From Chryseobacterium antibioticum (lineage in GTDB: Bacteria; Bacteroidota; Bacteroidia; Flavobacteriales; Weeksellaceae), in assembly GCF_012927325.1 (NCBI RefSeq), contig NZ_JABBGI010000005.1, positions 62,001 to 126,000 on the forward strand: a stretch of DNA of 64,000 nt, written 5' to 3'. The notes beneath the pieces were generated by a model. The model was given only the letters and a program-made list of their open reading frames with translations. It did no database searches and was not told the origin of the DNA. Shown here piece after piece: positions 10,275-18,209 of this stretch (positions are counted from its first letter, which is position 1; the number at the start of each line of letters is the position of its first letter). Made by a program: the position numbers and the translations under genes.

Positions 10275-10305
10275 ATCCCCGGACAGCTTGTTCCGGGGAT
10301 TTTGT
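10275..10305. terminator. intrinsic terminator after the old yellow enzyme gene
   Basis: ATCCCCGGA (10275-10283) pairs with TCCGGGGAT (10292-10300) around an 8-base loop and is followed by TTTTG. It lies 20 bases after the stop codon of the + strand gene and beside the end of the convergent remnant. Confidence 0.75.
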
Positions 10306-10306
10306 A

Positions 10307-10714
10307 TTATAGTGTTTCATATTTTGATCTTCTCCTTAAAATCTTGTATTTAAGTTTTGAAGACGGTTTTTCGATGATAAACCGATACAGCAATCCGCCA
10401 CAGATACATCCTGCCAGACATATGAAAAGGCAGATATGGTTCGATGTTTCCATTCCAAGCTTGTCAAGACCATATTGAATCATATGGATCATCCCTTTAT
10501 GCGAAAGGTAAACGGCATAGGAAAGCCCCGCCAACTCTGTCGTCATATATGATTTCGATTTAAAAAGAAAGCAAGATCCTGAAACCGCTGACATCAAAAT
10601 AATCCCATAACTTAACGCAACACAAGTAAATCCAAAAACAGATGCTCCCTTTAAAACCTGGTCATTACAAATCCAGAACGAAATTCCCAACAGGACTGCT
10701 CCAAAAATAAATTC
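10307..10714 (-). pseudogene. acyltransferase-3 family membrane protein, C-terminal remnant
   Basis: An open frame of ~130 codons with at least three hydrophobic segments, a conserved-looking LSYAVYLSHKGMIH stretch and a basic tail. It matches the last third of O-acetylase-type membrane acyltransferases (family usually about 350-400 residues). There is no proper start: a TTG at 10690 lies inside the homology, and the frame stays sensible (FIFGAVLLG) up to about 10711 before a stop at 10715-10717. The first two thirds of the gene are therefore missing. The break coincides with the beginning of a truncated tail on the opposite strand. Confidence 0.7.
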
Positions 10715-10838
10715 TCAATTCGTTACTGCTTTTAACAATCATGAAGTACTGCTGGGGTCCTATCATATTCCTGTGGGCAGGATCTATAAAAGTGAATTTG
10801 ATGCTTTTGTAACCAAGGTTTCAAAGGGTTCCATTTAA
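10710..10838 (+). pseudogene. C-terminal tail of a lost gene, unknown family
   Basis: A 42-codon frame ending at TAA 10836-10838 reads like the ordered C-terminal end of a protein (...NNHEVLLGSYHIPVGRIY...). It has no start codon in a plausible place, and upstream the DNA becomes the acyltransferase remnant of the other strand. I infer that a deletion removed its 5' part. The family is not recognised. Confidence 0.4.
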
Positions 10839-10857
10839 TCCATAAAACAACACTCAC

Positions 10858-11358
10858 CTAACTGCGTTTTACGAGGTAATAAGCCAATTCACCATCAGAC
10901 CTTTTCAGATTATCTATGCGGCTAAAGCCTGCTTTTTCCAAAACTTTTTGTGAGCCGATGTTGTCTAGGTTAGTTACGGCTACAATTTCATTTTCCTCTG
11001 TATTTTCCAAACAATACTGCACTAAAGCACGGCTTACTTCTGTTGCAATTCCTTTACCCCAATATTTTTTGCTCAAAGTATATCCAATTTCAATCTGGCC
11101 GGATACATCCGCAAAGTTTCTGGCAAGACACATGCCTATAAAATCATTGTTTTCAACATCAAATATTCCAAAACGACCGAACGGACCTTTAGCATAATCC
11201 TCCAAAGCTACTTCGAACATTTCCTTATACTGCTCACGGGAACGGTAAGGAAGATATTTTGTGACCTCTCCGTCTTCAAAAAGGTCACAAAACAAGGCTT
11301 GCTCTTGAGCTAAAAACTGACGGATAATAAAGTTCTGATCCTGATGGAGAATATTCAT
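10858..11358 (-). CDS. GNAT family N-acetyltransferase (RimJ/RimL-like)
   Basis: A 166-residue acetyl-CoA-dependent N-acyltransferase. The GNAT core is visible: the beta-4 strand IGYTLSKKYWGKGIATEV, whose K-x-x-W-G-K-G-I-A forms the pyrophosphate-binding loop, and the later NIGSQKVLEKAGF motif typical of the RimJ/RimL subgroup. Length is normal. The substrate could be a protein N-terminus, an amino acid or a small amine. It stands alone between two damaged regions. Confidence 0.85.
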   Translation of the reverse strand: MNILHQDQNFIIRQFLAQEQALFCDLFEDGEVTKYLPYRSREQYKEMFEVALEDYAKGPFGRFGIFDVENNDFIGMCLARNFADVSGQIEIGYTLSKKYWGKGIATEVSRALVQYCLENTEENEIVAVTNLDNIGSQKVLEKAGFSRIDNLKRSDGELAYYLVKRS

Positions 11359-11396
11359 ATTGAAAAAGTCTAATAGTAGAAAAGTAAAAGTACAAA

Positions 11397-11470
11397 TTAT
11401 ATACCACCATCAACCGTAATAAAGCGATTTTCATCTCCTCTGTTTAAAGTAAGCAGACCCTTTCGGAGTG
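11397..11470 (-). pseudogene. possible short remnant of an SDR-type dehydrogenase tail
   Basis: On the reverse strand a short frame ends ...DENRFITVDGGI-stop, which resembles the C-terminal end of short-chain dehydrogenases, except that residues usually lying between FIT and VDGG are absent. Nothing upstream extends the match. This is a weak call from a dozen residues; chance is possible. Confidence 0.2.
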
Positions 11471-11541
11471 ATAGTTTTTAAACGTTCTGTTGATCAGTAA
11501 AAAAACTTTCATCCTTTAATAATATCAGAACCATAATTAAT

Positions 11542-11549
11542 TATCTTTG
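11542..11549 (+). promoter_or_regulatory. Bacteroidota -7 promoter box
   Basis: TATCTTTG matches the TAnnTTTG consensus exactly and lies 63 bases before the start of the NTF2-like gene at 11613. A TTTA at 11515-11518 is the nearest, poor -33 candidate. Confidence 0.4.
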
Positions 11550-11612
11550 AATAAATTGAACAACAAAAAAAACAGTCTTTTACAATTTGTTTAATGGTTA
11601 AAACCTCGAAAT

Positions 11613-12095
11613 ATGAAAAAAAAACTTATCATTCACTTATTTTCAATCCTGTTGTGCTGTTCATTAGGGGCAAAAGCTTTTGCCCAGTCCAAATCTTACA
11701 CTCCTATTTCAAAAGAACTCTATGATACGATCATGGAAAAAGACAGTCTGCTTTTTGGTGCTGCCAACTCCGGAAATATCGATCAATTGAAAACTTTCTT
11801 TACTCCAGATCTTGAATTCTTCCATGATGTAGGAGGTTTGGCCAATTATCAGGAAACCGTTGATAATTTCAGCAGAGTTGCTAAAAACTACAGCTATACC
11901 CGAAGGGTTCTAGTTCCAGGATCTGTAGAAGTTTATCCCATCAAAGATTATGGCGCTGTACAGACAGGCATCCATCAGTTTTGCCGCCTTGACAATGGTT
12001 CATTGATCAACTGTGGAAGCTTTAAGTTTGTTCACGTCTGGAAAAAGACCTCTGATGGCTGGAAAATTTCAAGAGTCGTTAGCTATGGACATTAA
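11613..12095 (+). CDS. secreted NTF2-like (DUF4440) protein
   Basis: A 160-residue product with a signal peptide (MKKKLIIHLFSILLCCSLGAKAFA, cleavage near residue 24-25) and a single NTF2/SnoaL-like domain. The pattern TPDLEFFHDVGGL, SVEVYPIKDYGAVQTGIH and KFVHVWKKTSDGWKISRVVSYGH is that of the DUF4440 family, a cone-shaped ligand-binding fold, here exported to the periplasm. Enzymatic role is unknown. It stands as a single gene with its own promoter box. Confidence 0.8.
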   Translation: MKKKLIIHLFSILLCCSLGAKAFAQSKSYTPISKELYDTIMEKDSLLFGAANSGNIDQLKTFFTPDLEFFHDVGGLANYQETVDNFSRVAKNYSYTRRVLVPGSVEVYPIKDYGAVQTGIHQFCRLDNGSLINCGSFKFVHVWKKTSDGWKISRVVSYGH

Positions 12096-12155
12096 ATTTA
12101 AATTAAAAAGATACTTTACTTCAAAAAAATTAACACCTGTAAATCAATACATTAA

Positions 12156-12326
12156 ATAAATGAGAAGCTTAATGAAATCACTGTAACATATTCCACATTT
12201 TTACTAGCAATCTTGATCATAAGTCCACAAACAGATGATTTACAAAAAACTGCACAGCCAGTGAAATCCATAATACCAGAAGAACAGCCATTATGGATAT
12301 TAAAAAAAAGTATTACTTTTGCTTAA
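12156..12326 (+). pseudogene. possible frameshifted small membrane-anchored peptide gene
   Basis: An ATG at 12160 opens MRSLMKSL then stops at 12184-12186. Moving to the overlapping frame gives an unbroken stretch of about 50 codons to TAA 12324-12326, with a good hydrophobic segment (TYSTFLLAILIIS) followed by a polar tail with Pro and Gln. The hydrophobic segment begins exactly where the first frame breaks, suggesting one small gene with a frameshift. No family is recognised. Otherwise 12096-12406 holds nothing I can support. Confidence 0.25.
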
Positions 12327-12406
12327 ACTAATAAAATTGTTTTGAAGCATTATTATTAGTAATTTTAAAAACACAAATTTAATTAAAACATTAAAATCCC
12401 CTCTAC

Positions 12407-12976
12407 ATGAAAAAAATAATTCTACTCATTACATGTATGTTCGGCATTTCAGTTTTCTCACAGATTAAAGTGCTGAAAAATGAAAGTTTGGTGGAAATTG
12501 GCAAAGATAATTCTGTAGGTTTATATAAAAAAGCGGATAAGTTTACGATCAATTATCAGGATCTTAATACCAGTAACCTGAATACCATCAGATCTTTTTC
12601 ATTTCAGAACCTTGATGGTGACGTTTCCGGTTTGTATAAACTGATCATAGACGGCTTTATATCCACTCCGGACGAAAATATTATCCTGGAACTTCCCAAC
12701 GATATCATTGAGCTTCACTATGAGAGAAACTATGGCCAGCCAACGGTTCAGTTTATTCAATATATCAATAAAAACCGTAAATATGTTGGAAAATCACAGT
12801 TTTTAAATCAAAAACAAGTGGAAAAGGTTTTTGGAAAGGCCAACGGAAAAGCAGCGATGTATGATAAGTCTGCGACCATCAATCGCACCAATGGAACAAA
12901 ACCCGGTTCACCTCAGGCATCTACTGCTCTACCCGCTTCAAACAGCAGCAATAAAAACAAGAAATCAAGGAAATAA
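12407..12976 (+). CDS. secreted hypothetical protein
   Basis: A 189-residue protein with a signal peptide (MKKIILLITCMFGISVFSQ, cleavage after about residue 18), a mixed alpha/beta middle and a low-complexity C-terminus from about residue 150 rich in Thr, Ser, Pro and Asn that ends in a strongly basic NKNKKSRK. The tail looks disordered. I do not recognise the family. It is followed 25 bases later by a good terminator and so is probably monocistronic. Confidence 0.7.
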   Translation: MKKIILLITCMFGISVFSQIKVLKNESLVEIGKDNSVGLYKKADKFTINYQDLNTSNLNTIRSFSFQNLDGDVSGLYKLIIDGFISTPDENIILELPNDIIELHYERNYGQPTVQFIQYINKNRKYVGKSQFLNQKQVEKVFGKANGKAAMYDKSATINRTNGTKPGSPQASTALPASNSSNKNKKSRK

Positions 12977-13000
12977 CAGGATTATTTCTCAATAATACTG

Positions 13001-13027
13001 AACTCATTCATCCGAATGAGTTTTTTA
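13001..13027. terminator. intrinsic terminator
   Basis: AACTCATTC (13001-13009), loop ATCC, GAATGAGTT (13014-13022), then a T-tract. It lies 25 bases after the stop of the secreted protein gene. Confidence 0.8.
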
Positions 13028-13058
13028 TTTTTACTTTTGTAGAAAGACATTAAGAATT

Positions 13059-13760
13059 ATGCCACTTCAGATCATCAATTTAACGAAAAAGTTTGGAGAA
13101 CAGACTGCACTGGACAACATCAATATTTCTATTGATAAAAATGAAATCATTGGCCTTCTGGGTCCCAACGGAGCCGGAAAATCTACCCTGATGAAATCTA
13201 TTGTTGGTGCCCTGAAAATTGATCAGGGTGAAATCATCTTTAATGGAATGAATATTTCTGAAAACGAGATTGAAAGCAAGAAAAAGATTGGTTTTCTTCC
13301 TGAAAACAATCCGCTGTATCTGGAAATGTACGTCAAAGAATACCTTCAGTTTGTAGCCAATATCCATAAAATTTCTTCAGCAAGAGTAGATGAAGTGATT
13401 GAACTGGTAGGCATCACCCCTGAAAAATCAAAAAAGATAGGACAGCTTTCGAAAGGATACAAACAGAGAGTGGGACTCGCACAGGCCATCATTCACCAGC
13501 CGGACCTGTTGATCCTGGATGAACCTACGAACGGTCTGGATCCTAACCAGATCATTGAGATCAGAAATGTGGTAAAAGAGATCGGACAGCAAAAAACGGT
13601 ACTTCTTTCTACACACATTATGCAGGAAGTAGAAGCCTTGTGCTCACGGGTTATTCTGATTCATAAAGGACATATTCTTCAGGATTGCCCTATTGATGAA
13701 TTTAAAGGTAAGTTTAACAGTTTGGAAGAAGCTTTTGCCAGCTACACCGCCGTTTCTTAA
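13059..13760 (+). CDS. ABC transporter ATP-binding protein (GldA-like)
   Basis: A cytosolic ABC ATPase of 233 residues: Walker A GPNGAGKST at 35-43, Q-loop region FLPENNPLY, signature LSKGYKQR, Walker B LLILDEP with NGLDPNQ, and the switch STH. Sequence flavour is closest to GldA, the ATPase of the gliding-motility-linked transporter, and to NodI/CcmA-type export ATPases. It is shorter than I remember for GldA, so I leave the symbol empty. No membrane permease gene is adjacent. The next gene starts 9 bases later and is probably in the same operon. Confidence 0.85.
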   Translation: MPLQIINLTKKFGEQTALDNINISIDKNEIIGLLGPNGAGKSTLMKSIVGALKIDQGEIIFNGMNISENEIESKKKIGFLPENNPLYLEMYVKEYLQFVANIHKISSARVDEVIELVGITPEKSKKIGQLSKGYKQRVGLAQAIIHQPDLLILDEPTNGLDPNQIIEIRNVVKEIGQQKTVLLSTHIMQEVEALCSRVILIHKGHILQDCPIDEFKGKFNSLEEAFASYTAVS

Positions 13761-13769
13761 TTATTTTCA

Positions 13770-14810
13770 ATGGAAATTCACATCACTCACGGACAGGCCA
13801 TCATCAAAGCTCTGTACGATGGTTTTGCCAGCTGCTTAATCATCAGGCGTCCTGTGGCCGTTAACTGGCCAGACTCCCGGGGAAGTGTGGGTGAATATTA
13901 TGCGGTATCAGAACTTGCAGAGAAGGATAAAATCATATTGTCTGATGGTCTTAACCGGGCGCTTACCGAAGGAACAGAAGCTGACATCTTATCTGGTATT
14001 GAGGATTTCCTTCATCTCTTTGAAAGCGGCACCTATCAGGTCAATCTTGGTAAAATACCATTTGAACATTCCAACTTTTATATGAGCAGACCTTTACCTG
14101 CTGATGAAAATCCTGACGGCAGTCAGAAATTTTCAGGTTGGTTCTACCCTTTTGAAGATTTTAATTACCTGTACACGCTGGAGGGTAAAAGCATTGATCC
14201 AAAACGAGTAGACTATTATACCGATCTTATTAAAAAAGGAAGCTGTCCGAAGCCTGTTATCTTTTACAGTCTCTATAATCAGGATCCGCTGATGAGCAGT
14301 GCTTTTGTTTTGGACGGGCATCATAAAATCGAGGCTTACAGACGTCTGGAAATGGACATCCCTTCCGTATTTATTGCGAAGGACAATGATGGCTACAACT
14401 CAGCTTCAGAACTCATGCATGGAGCGCACAGCCTGCTTCACGATATTGAATTTGAACACCTTTTTCAGAATAATGACGATAACCTGCCTCATATTAATTT
14501 TCTTAATGATGAATTGCTGACGAATGCCCTGGATAAAATGCTTAGAGATTCAGAAAGAATCGACACCTCCATCATTGAAGTTTTAATCAGGCATCACCAA
14601 TCCGGTTCTTCGGATGAAAGAAAATGGCTGAACAGGCGTCTTGGATTTTTAAGAAAAAACATTCATCTCAGCTTTTTTAATTTCAGAAAAGGCTTAAATG
14701 TATATATTCCTCAATATGCTAAAGGTTATAAAACAAATACCTGGTTTCTGAAAACGCTCAGAAATACCATGGAACTGAACACATGGATCAATGAGACAGT
14801 CTTGAGGTAA
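13770..14810 (+). CDS. conserved protein with ParB/sulfiredoxin-like DGHHKI motif
   Basis: A 346-residue soluble protein. The only motif I recognise is AFVLDGHHKIEAYRRLEMDI at about residues 182-201, which has the D-G-H-[HR]-[RK] pattern of the ParB/sulfiredoxin nucleotide-binding fold. The rest is unfamiliar, with an aromatic-rich central part and a basic C-terminal third. It lies 9 bases after the ABC ATPase, so the two are probably co-transcribed. Function unknown; an NTPase or phosphotransfer role is only a guess from the motif. Confidence 0.65.
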   Translation: MEIHITHGQAIIKALYDGFASCLIIRRPVAVNWPDSRGSVGEYYAVSELAEKDKIILSDGLNRALTEGTEADILSGIEDFLHLFESGTYQVNLGKIPFEHSNFYMSRPLPADENPDGSQKFSGWFYPFEDFNYLYTLEGKSIDPKRVDYYTDLIKKGSCPKPVIFYSLYNQDPLMSSAFVLDGHHKIEAYRRLEMDIPSVFIAKDNDGYNSASELMHGAHSLLHDIEFEHLFQNNDDNLPHINFLNDELLTNALDKMLRDSERIDTSIIEVLIRHHQSGSSDERKWLNRRLGFLRKNIHLSFFNFRKGLNVYIPQYAKGYKTNTWFLKTLRNTMELNTWINETVLR

Positions 14811-14860
14811 GCATCAAATGGCTTCATATTTGATTGGGTTTGCATCTAACCAATAACTCA

Positions 14861-15313
14861 ATGATAATGATCAAAAAGATTTTACTAGGCGCATTCTGCA
14901 TGACTCAGTTTTCTTTAGCCTATGCAACAGAAAAGCCATCTGCGACAATCAATATTCAACATGCATCTAATGAGGTACAGCCTTTTCAAAAGGTACCCAA
15001 AACAGTGATCATTAAAACGAAAAAGTTTAAGATCAGAATAGACAAACAACCCAATGGAAAATATCTTTACCAGTCATGGGCTGCCAATGCTAAAATCACT
15101 TCAAAACCAAGTATGATCATCAGTGATGGTGAATTGATCCCCGACGGTTCGGGAGGCAATTACTATTTCAATTTTGTGAATGAAGGTTACAATTATCAGG
15201 TTTGGAGGAATTATCTTACGGACTCAGCTTCCAAAGCTCCTTACACCCTGACTGTAAATGATGAAAACGATCGTGAAATTGTACGCCAGGACGCACAAGT
15301 AGTAAAAAATTAA
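14861..15313 (+). CDS. secreted hypothetical protein
   Basis: The start is placed at the ATG at 14861 (or 14867), because MIMIKKILLGAFCMTQFSLA is a clear signal peptide; a TTG 27 bases upstream would bury it. The mature protein of about 130 residues contains basic strands (KTVIIKTKKFKIRID) and a Gly/Ser-rich turn (DGELIPDGSGGNYYF). Family not recognised. It is followed 8 bases later by a terminator, closing the unit that begins with the ABC ATPase. Confidence 0.65.
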   Translation: MIMIKKILLGAFCMTQFSLAYATEKPSATINIQHASNEVQPFQKVPKTVIIKTKKFKIRIDKQPNGKYLYQSWAANAKITSKPSMIISDGELIPDGSGGNYYFNFVNEGYNYQVWRNYLTDSASKAPYTLTVNDENDREIVRQDAQVVKN

Positions 15314-15320
15314 CATACAG

Positions 15321-15349
15321 AAATCCATTCTTTAGAGTGGATTTTTTTT
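15321..15349 (+). terminator. intrinsic terminator
   Basis: AAATCCATTC (15321-15330) pairs with GAGTGGATTT (15335-15344), with one G-T pair, followed by a run of T to 15349. Confidence 0.8.
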
Positions 15350-15482
15350 CTGCTTCATTAAATAGATAGAGTTCAGTACCATTTCTTGTCATGAAATTTA
15401 TTCTTAGTAAAAAATTCTGTATTGCTGGACTATTGTTTTGTGATTAATCCTTATATTGAAGCATCATACTAAATTGACAGAA

Positions 15483-17108
15483 ATGCTATTTTCAGTAAAA
15501 TCAAATCTGATAGATCTTGTTGCCAGAGAAATCTACCCGGCAGAAGTCACCATCAATCATGGCAAAATTACTTCGATAAAGAGGATTGACGAAACTCCCG
15601 AAACCTATATTTTACCGGGCTTTATTGATGCTCATGTTCATGTAGAAAGCAGCATGCTCCTTCCTTCAGAATTTGCAAGGATTGCAGTGAAACATGGCAG
15701 TGTGGGAACCATTTCGGACCCGCATGAAATAGCCAATGTCCTTGGTGTTCCCGGAGTTGAATATATGATTGACAATGCCAAACAGGTTCCCTTTCATTTT
15801 TATTTTGGGGCACCCTCGTGTGTTCCAGCTACCAACTTTGAAACTGCCGGGGCTGTTATTGACTCCAGAGATATAGACCATTTGCTCTCCCGTGAGGACA
15901 TTATCTATTTAGCAGAAATGATGAATTTTCCGGGGGTCATTTACAAAGATCCGGAAGTTCTGAAAAAAATAGAAATTGCAAAAAAATATAAAAAACCCGT
16001 AGACGGACATGCTCCGGGACTTATGGGTGAAAACATGGAAGCTTATTTTAGCGCTGGTATTACGACAGACCATGAATGTTTCAGTTATCCGGAAGCCCTG
16101 GAAAAACTGAAATTCGGTGTCAGCGTGCTTATCCGTGAAGGAAGTGCTGCCAAAAATTTTGACACCCTTATCCCGCTCCTGAAAGAATATCCTGAAAAAA
16201 TCATGTTTTGTTGTGATGACAAACATCCTGATGATCTCATAGAATCCCATATTAATTACCATGTAAAACGTGCACTTGATTTGGGCTATGATCTGTTTGA
16301 TGTTTTGAGGGCTGCTTCATACAATGTCATCAAGCACTATCAGCTCCCGGTCGGATTATTGCAGCCGGGTGACAATGCAGATTTTATTCAGATTGACAAT
16401 TTGGAAAATTTTAAGATCTTAAAAACATACATCAGCGGACAACTGGTAGCCGAAAACAATCAGTCATATATCCAATCGGTTAGCGCACCTGAGATTAACA
16501 ATTTTCACTGCAGCCCCAAAGAGCCTGCTGATTTTCAATTAAAAAGTTCAGGCAGCCACATCCGTGTGATAGAGGTTTTAGACAGACAGCTGATCACCAA
16601 CGAAGTCCATTTACCCACTTTAGTTGTCAATGGCTATGCCGAATCTGACATTGAAAATGATATCTTAAAGATCGCGGTAGTCAACCGGTACAGGGATGAA
16701 AAGCCAGCTGTTGCTTTTATTAAAAACATAGGACTTAAATCTGGTGCTATAGCATCCTGTGTAGCCCATGACTCTCATAATATTGTAGTTGCAGGCACCA
16801 ATGATGATGATATGTGTAAAGCGGTCAACGCCATCATAAAAGCGCAGGGTGGAATTTCACTGGCCACCAAGGATGAGGAAATGGTTTTGGAATTGCCTAT
16901 TGCCGGAATTATGACGAACCTTAATGCTGAGGAAGTAGCTGCCCAATATATTAAACTGGATCAATACGCTAAAGAATTAGGAAGCACACTTAAAGCTCCT
17001 TATATGAGTTTATCATTTATGGCATTGCTCGTCATTCCCGAACTGAAACTCAGTGATAAGGGTTTATTTAACGGAAAAGAATTTCAGTTTACGGATGTAT
17101 TTATTTAA
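15483..17108 (+). CDS. ade: adenine deaminase
   Basis: Converts adenine to hypoxanthine and ammonia in purine salvage. The start is set at the ATG 15483 (541 residues, the family's normal length); an in-frame TTG at 15456 adds only a non-conserved extension. The amidohydrolase metal site is visible as GFIDAHVHVESSM near the N-terminus, with DPHEIANVLGVPG after it, GHAPGL in the middle and CCDDKHPDDL further on. The C-terminal part carries the Ade-specific ASCVAHDSHNIVVAG stretch. A single gene without obvious partners. Confidence 0.92.
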   Translation: MLFSVKSNLIDLVAREIYPAEVTINHGKITSIKRIDETPETYILPGFIDAHVHVESSMLLPSEFARIAVKHGSVGTISDPHEIANVLGVPGVEYMIDNAKQVPFHFYFGAPSCVPATNFETAGAVIDSRDIDHLLSREDIIYLAEMMNFPGVIYKDPEVLKKIEIAKKYKKPVDGHAPGLMGENMEAYFSAGITTDHECFSYPEALEKLKFGVSVLIREGSAAKNFDTLIPLLKEYPEKIMFCCDDKHPDDLIESHINYHVKRALDLGYDLFDVLRAASYNVIKHYQLPVGLLQPGDNADFIQIDNLENFKILKTYISGQLVAENNQSYIQSVSAPEINNFHCSPKEPADFQLKSSGSHIRVIEVLDRQLITNEVHLPTLVVNGYAESDIENDILKIAVVNRYRDEKPAVAFIKNIGLKSGAIASCVAHDSHNIVVAGTNDDDMCKAVNAIIKAQGGISLATKDEEMVLELPIAGIMTNLNAEEVAAQYIKLDQYAKELGSTLKAPYMSLSFMALLVIPELKLSDKGLFNGKEFQFTDVFI

Positions 17109-17256
17109 ATTTAAAGGATTGGAAGCTGGAAGAGGGAGGATGGAAGTTACTGTTCGTTGTCATTTCTGATTCAGGTAATTTTTTTTCTTCCAGTGTCAGT
17201 TTCCTTTGTCGTATTAAAAAGAAAGTTCTTCAACCTTAATTGGGTCAAAAACCTTA

Positions 17257-18048
17257 TCAAACAATCTTCAGATCAGAAAACTTGCTGCCCGGAAAGCTTT
17301 CTTCAGCCATCATATACCCGATATTGAAAATCTCTTCCAACCGGTCTTTTCCCCGTTCAAAAGTTCCGTATGAAGACAGTTTCTGGGAAGAAATAAACCA
17401 GTCACAATAATCGAATTTCCCTTTTTCTATTCTATAGGAAAGCAGATCATACGAACGGGAAACAATGGCTTTGATCGATTTTAAATCTTTGATATTAATA
17501 TCGTGGGGAGGAGAAACAAAAACACCGATCAGTTTATCGCATTCTTCTCTGATAATATCTGCGGGAAAATTATTCAATACTCCACCGTCACAGTACATTT
17601 CCTCACCAATGATGTACGGCGTTGTAACTCCCGGAATAGAACATGAGGCAATAATGGCATCGACCACTTTAAAATCTTCATCAAATATCTTCTGGGTTCC
17701 GGAAACCAGTTCCGTCGCTACGATTTTCACCTCCTTATTCAGATCCCCTAACTTCATATCATGGAAGATGGGTTTAAGATAATTCCGGAAAATAATGGAA
17801 GAAACCAGTCCCGGCTGGTTGAAAGCAAAATGTTTCCAGTTGAAGAAATAAATCGAATTGAAGAACTCCAGGATCTCATCCGGTGTTTTTCCCACCGCAT
17901 ACAGACATCCCACAATAGATCCTGCGCTGCAGCAGGAAAGCACATCTATATCAATGTTTTTTTCGTTCAAGAATTTTAACACTCCTGCATGGGCAATCCC
18001 TTTGGTACCGCCGCCTGACAAAACCAGCCCTTTTCTCTCAAAATTCAT
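17257..18048 (-). CDS. patatin-like phospholipase family protein
   Basis: A 263-residue patatin-fold serine hydrolase, probably a lysophospholipase or phospholipase A. The oxyanion-hole loop SGGGTKG (11-17), the nucleophile elbow with Ser 41 and the catalytic Asp 154 in CDGGVLNN are all present, so a Ser-Asp dyad can form. The elbow reads C-C-S-A-G instead of the usual G-x-S-x-G: the first glycine is replaced by Cys 39. No signal peptide, so it is cytosolic or peripheral on the membrane. Confidence 0.85.
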   Translation of the reverse strand: MNFERKGLVLSGGGTKGIAHAGVLKFLNEKNIDIDVLSCCSAGSIVGCLYAVGKTPDEILEFFNSIYFFNWKHFAFNQPGLVSSIIFRNYLKPIFHDMKLGDLNKEVKIVATELVSGTQKIFDEDFKVVDAIIASCSIPGVTTPYIIGEEMYCDGGVLNNFPADIIREECDKLIGVFVSPPHDINIKDLKSIKAIVSRSYDLLSYRIEKGKFDYCDWFISSQKLSSYGTFERGKDRLEEIFNIGYMMAEESFPGSKFSDLKIV

Positions 18049-18174
18049 AGAATAAATGTAAGAAAACGGCTTGAGATAATCAGATTAATTTTAATAAACA
18101 TGCTGATTTTAAAATTATTTTAATAAAAATAATTCTAATTTTCTCGCCCCCTTTCAAAAAAGCAAACAATTTAA

Positions 18175-18205
18175 TTCGGAACGATCAGTTTAAATTGTAT
18201 CTTTG
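18175..18205 (+). promoter_or_regulatory. promoter of the TetR-type gene
   Basis: TATCTTTG (18198-18205) matches the -7 consensus TAnnTTTG, and TTCG at 18175-18178, 19 bases upstream, is a one-mismatch -33 element. The ATG at 18210 lies only 5 bases after the -7 box, so the transcript would be leaderless or nearly so. Confidence 0.55.
18178..18194. promoter_or_regulatory. operator-like site, copy 1 (TetR-type)
   Basis: GGAACGATCAGTTTAAA lies inside the promoter of the TetR gene, between the -33 and -7 elements. A near-identical copy (15 of 17 bases) lies at 18805-18821 in front of the next gene. The core AAC..GTT has partial dyad symmetry around GATC. Inference: binding site of the regulator encoded at 18210, which would repress its own gene. 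Confidence 0.55.
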
Positions 18206-18209
18206 TCTC

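Noticed and set aside
10239..10478. Forward-strand 79-residue frame after the old yellow enzyme
   Set aside because: It runs through the terminator and antisense to the acyltransferase remnant.
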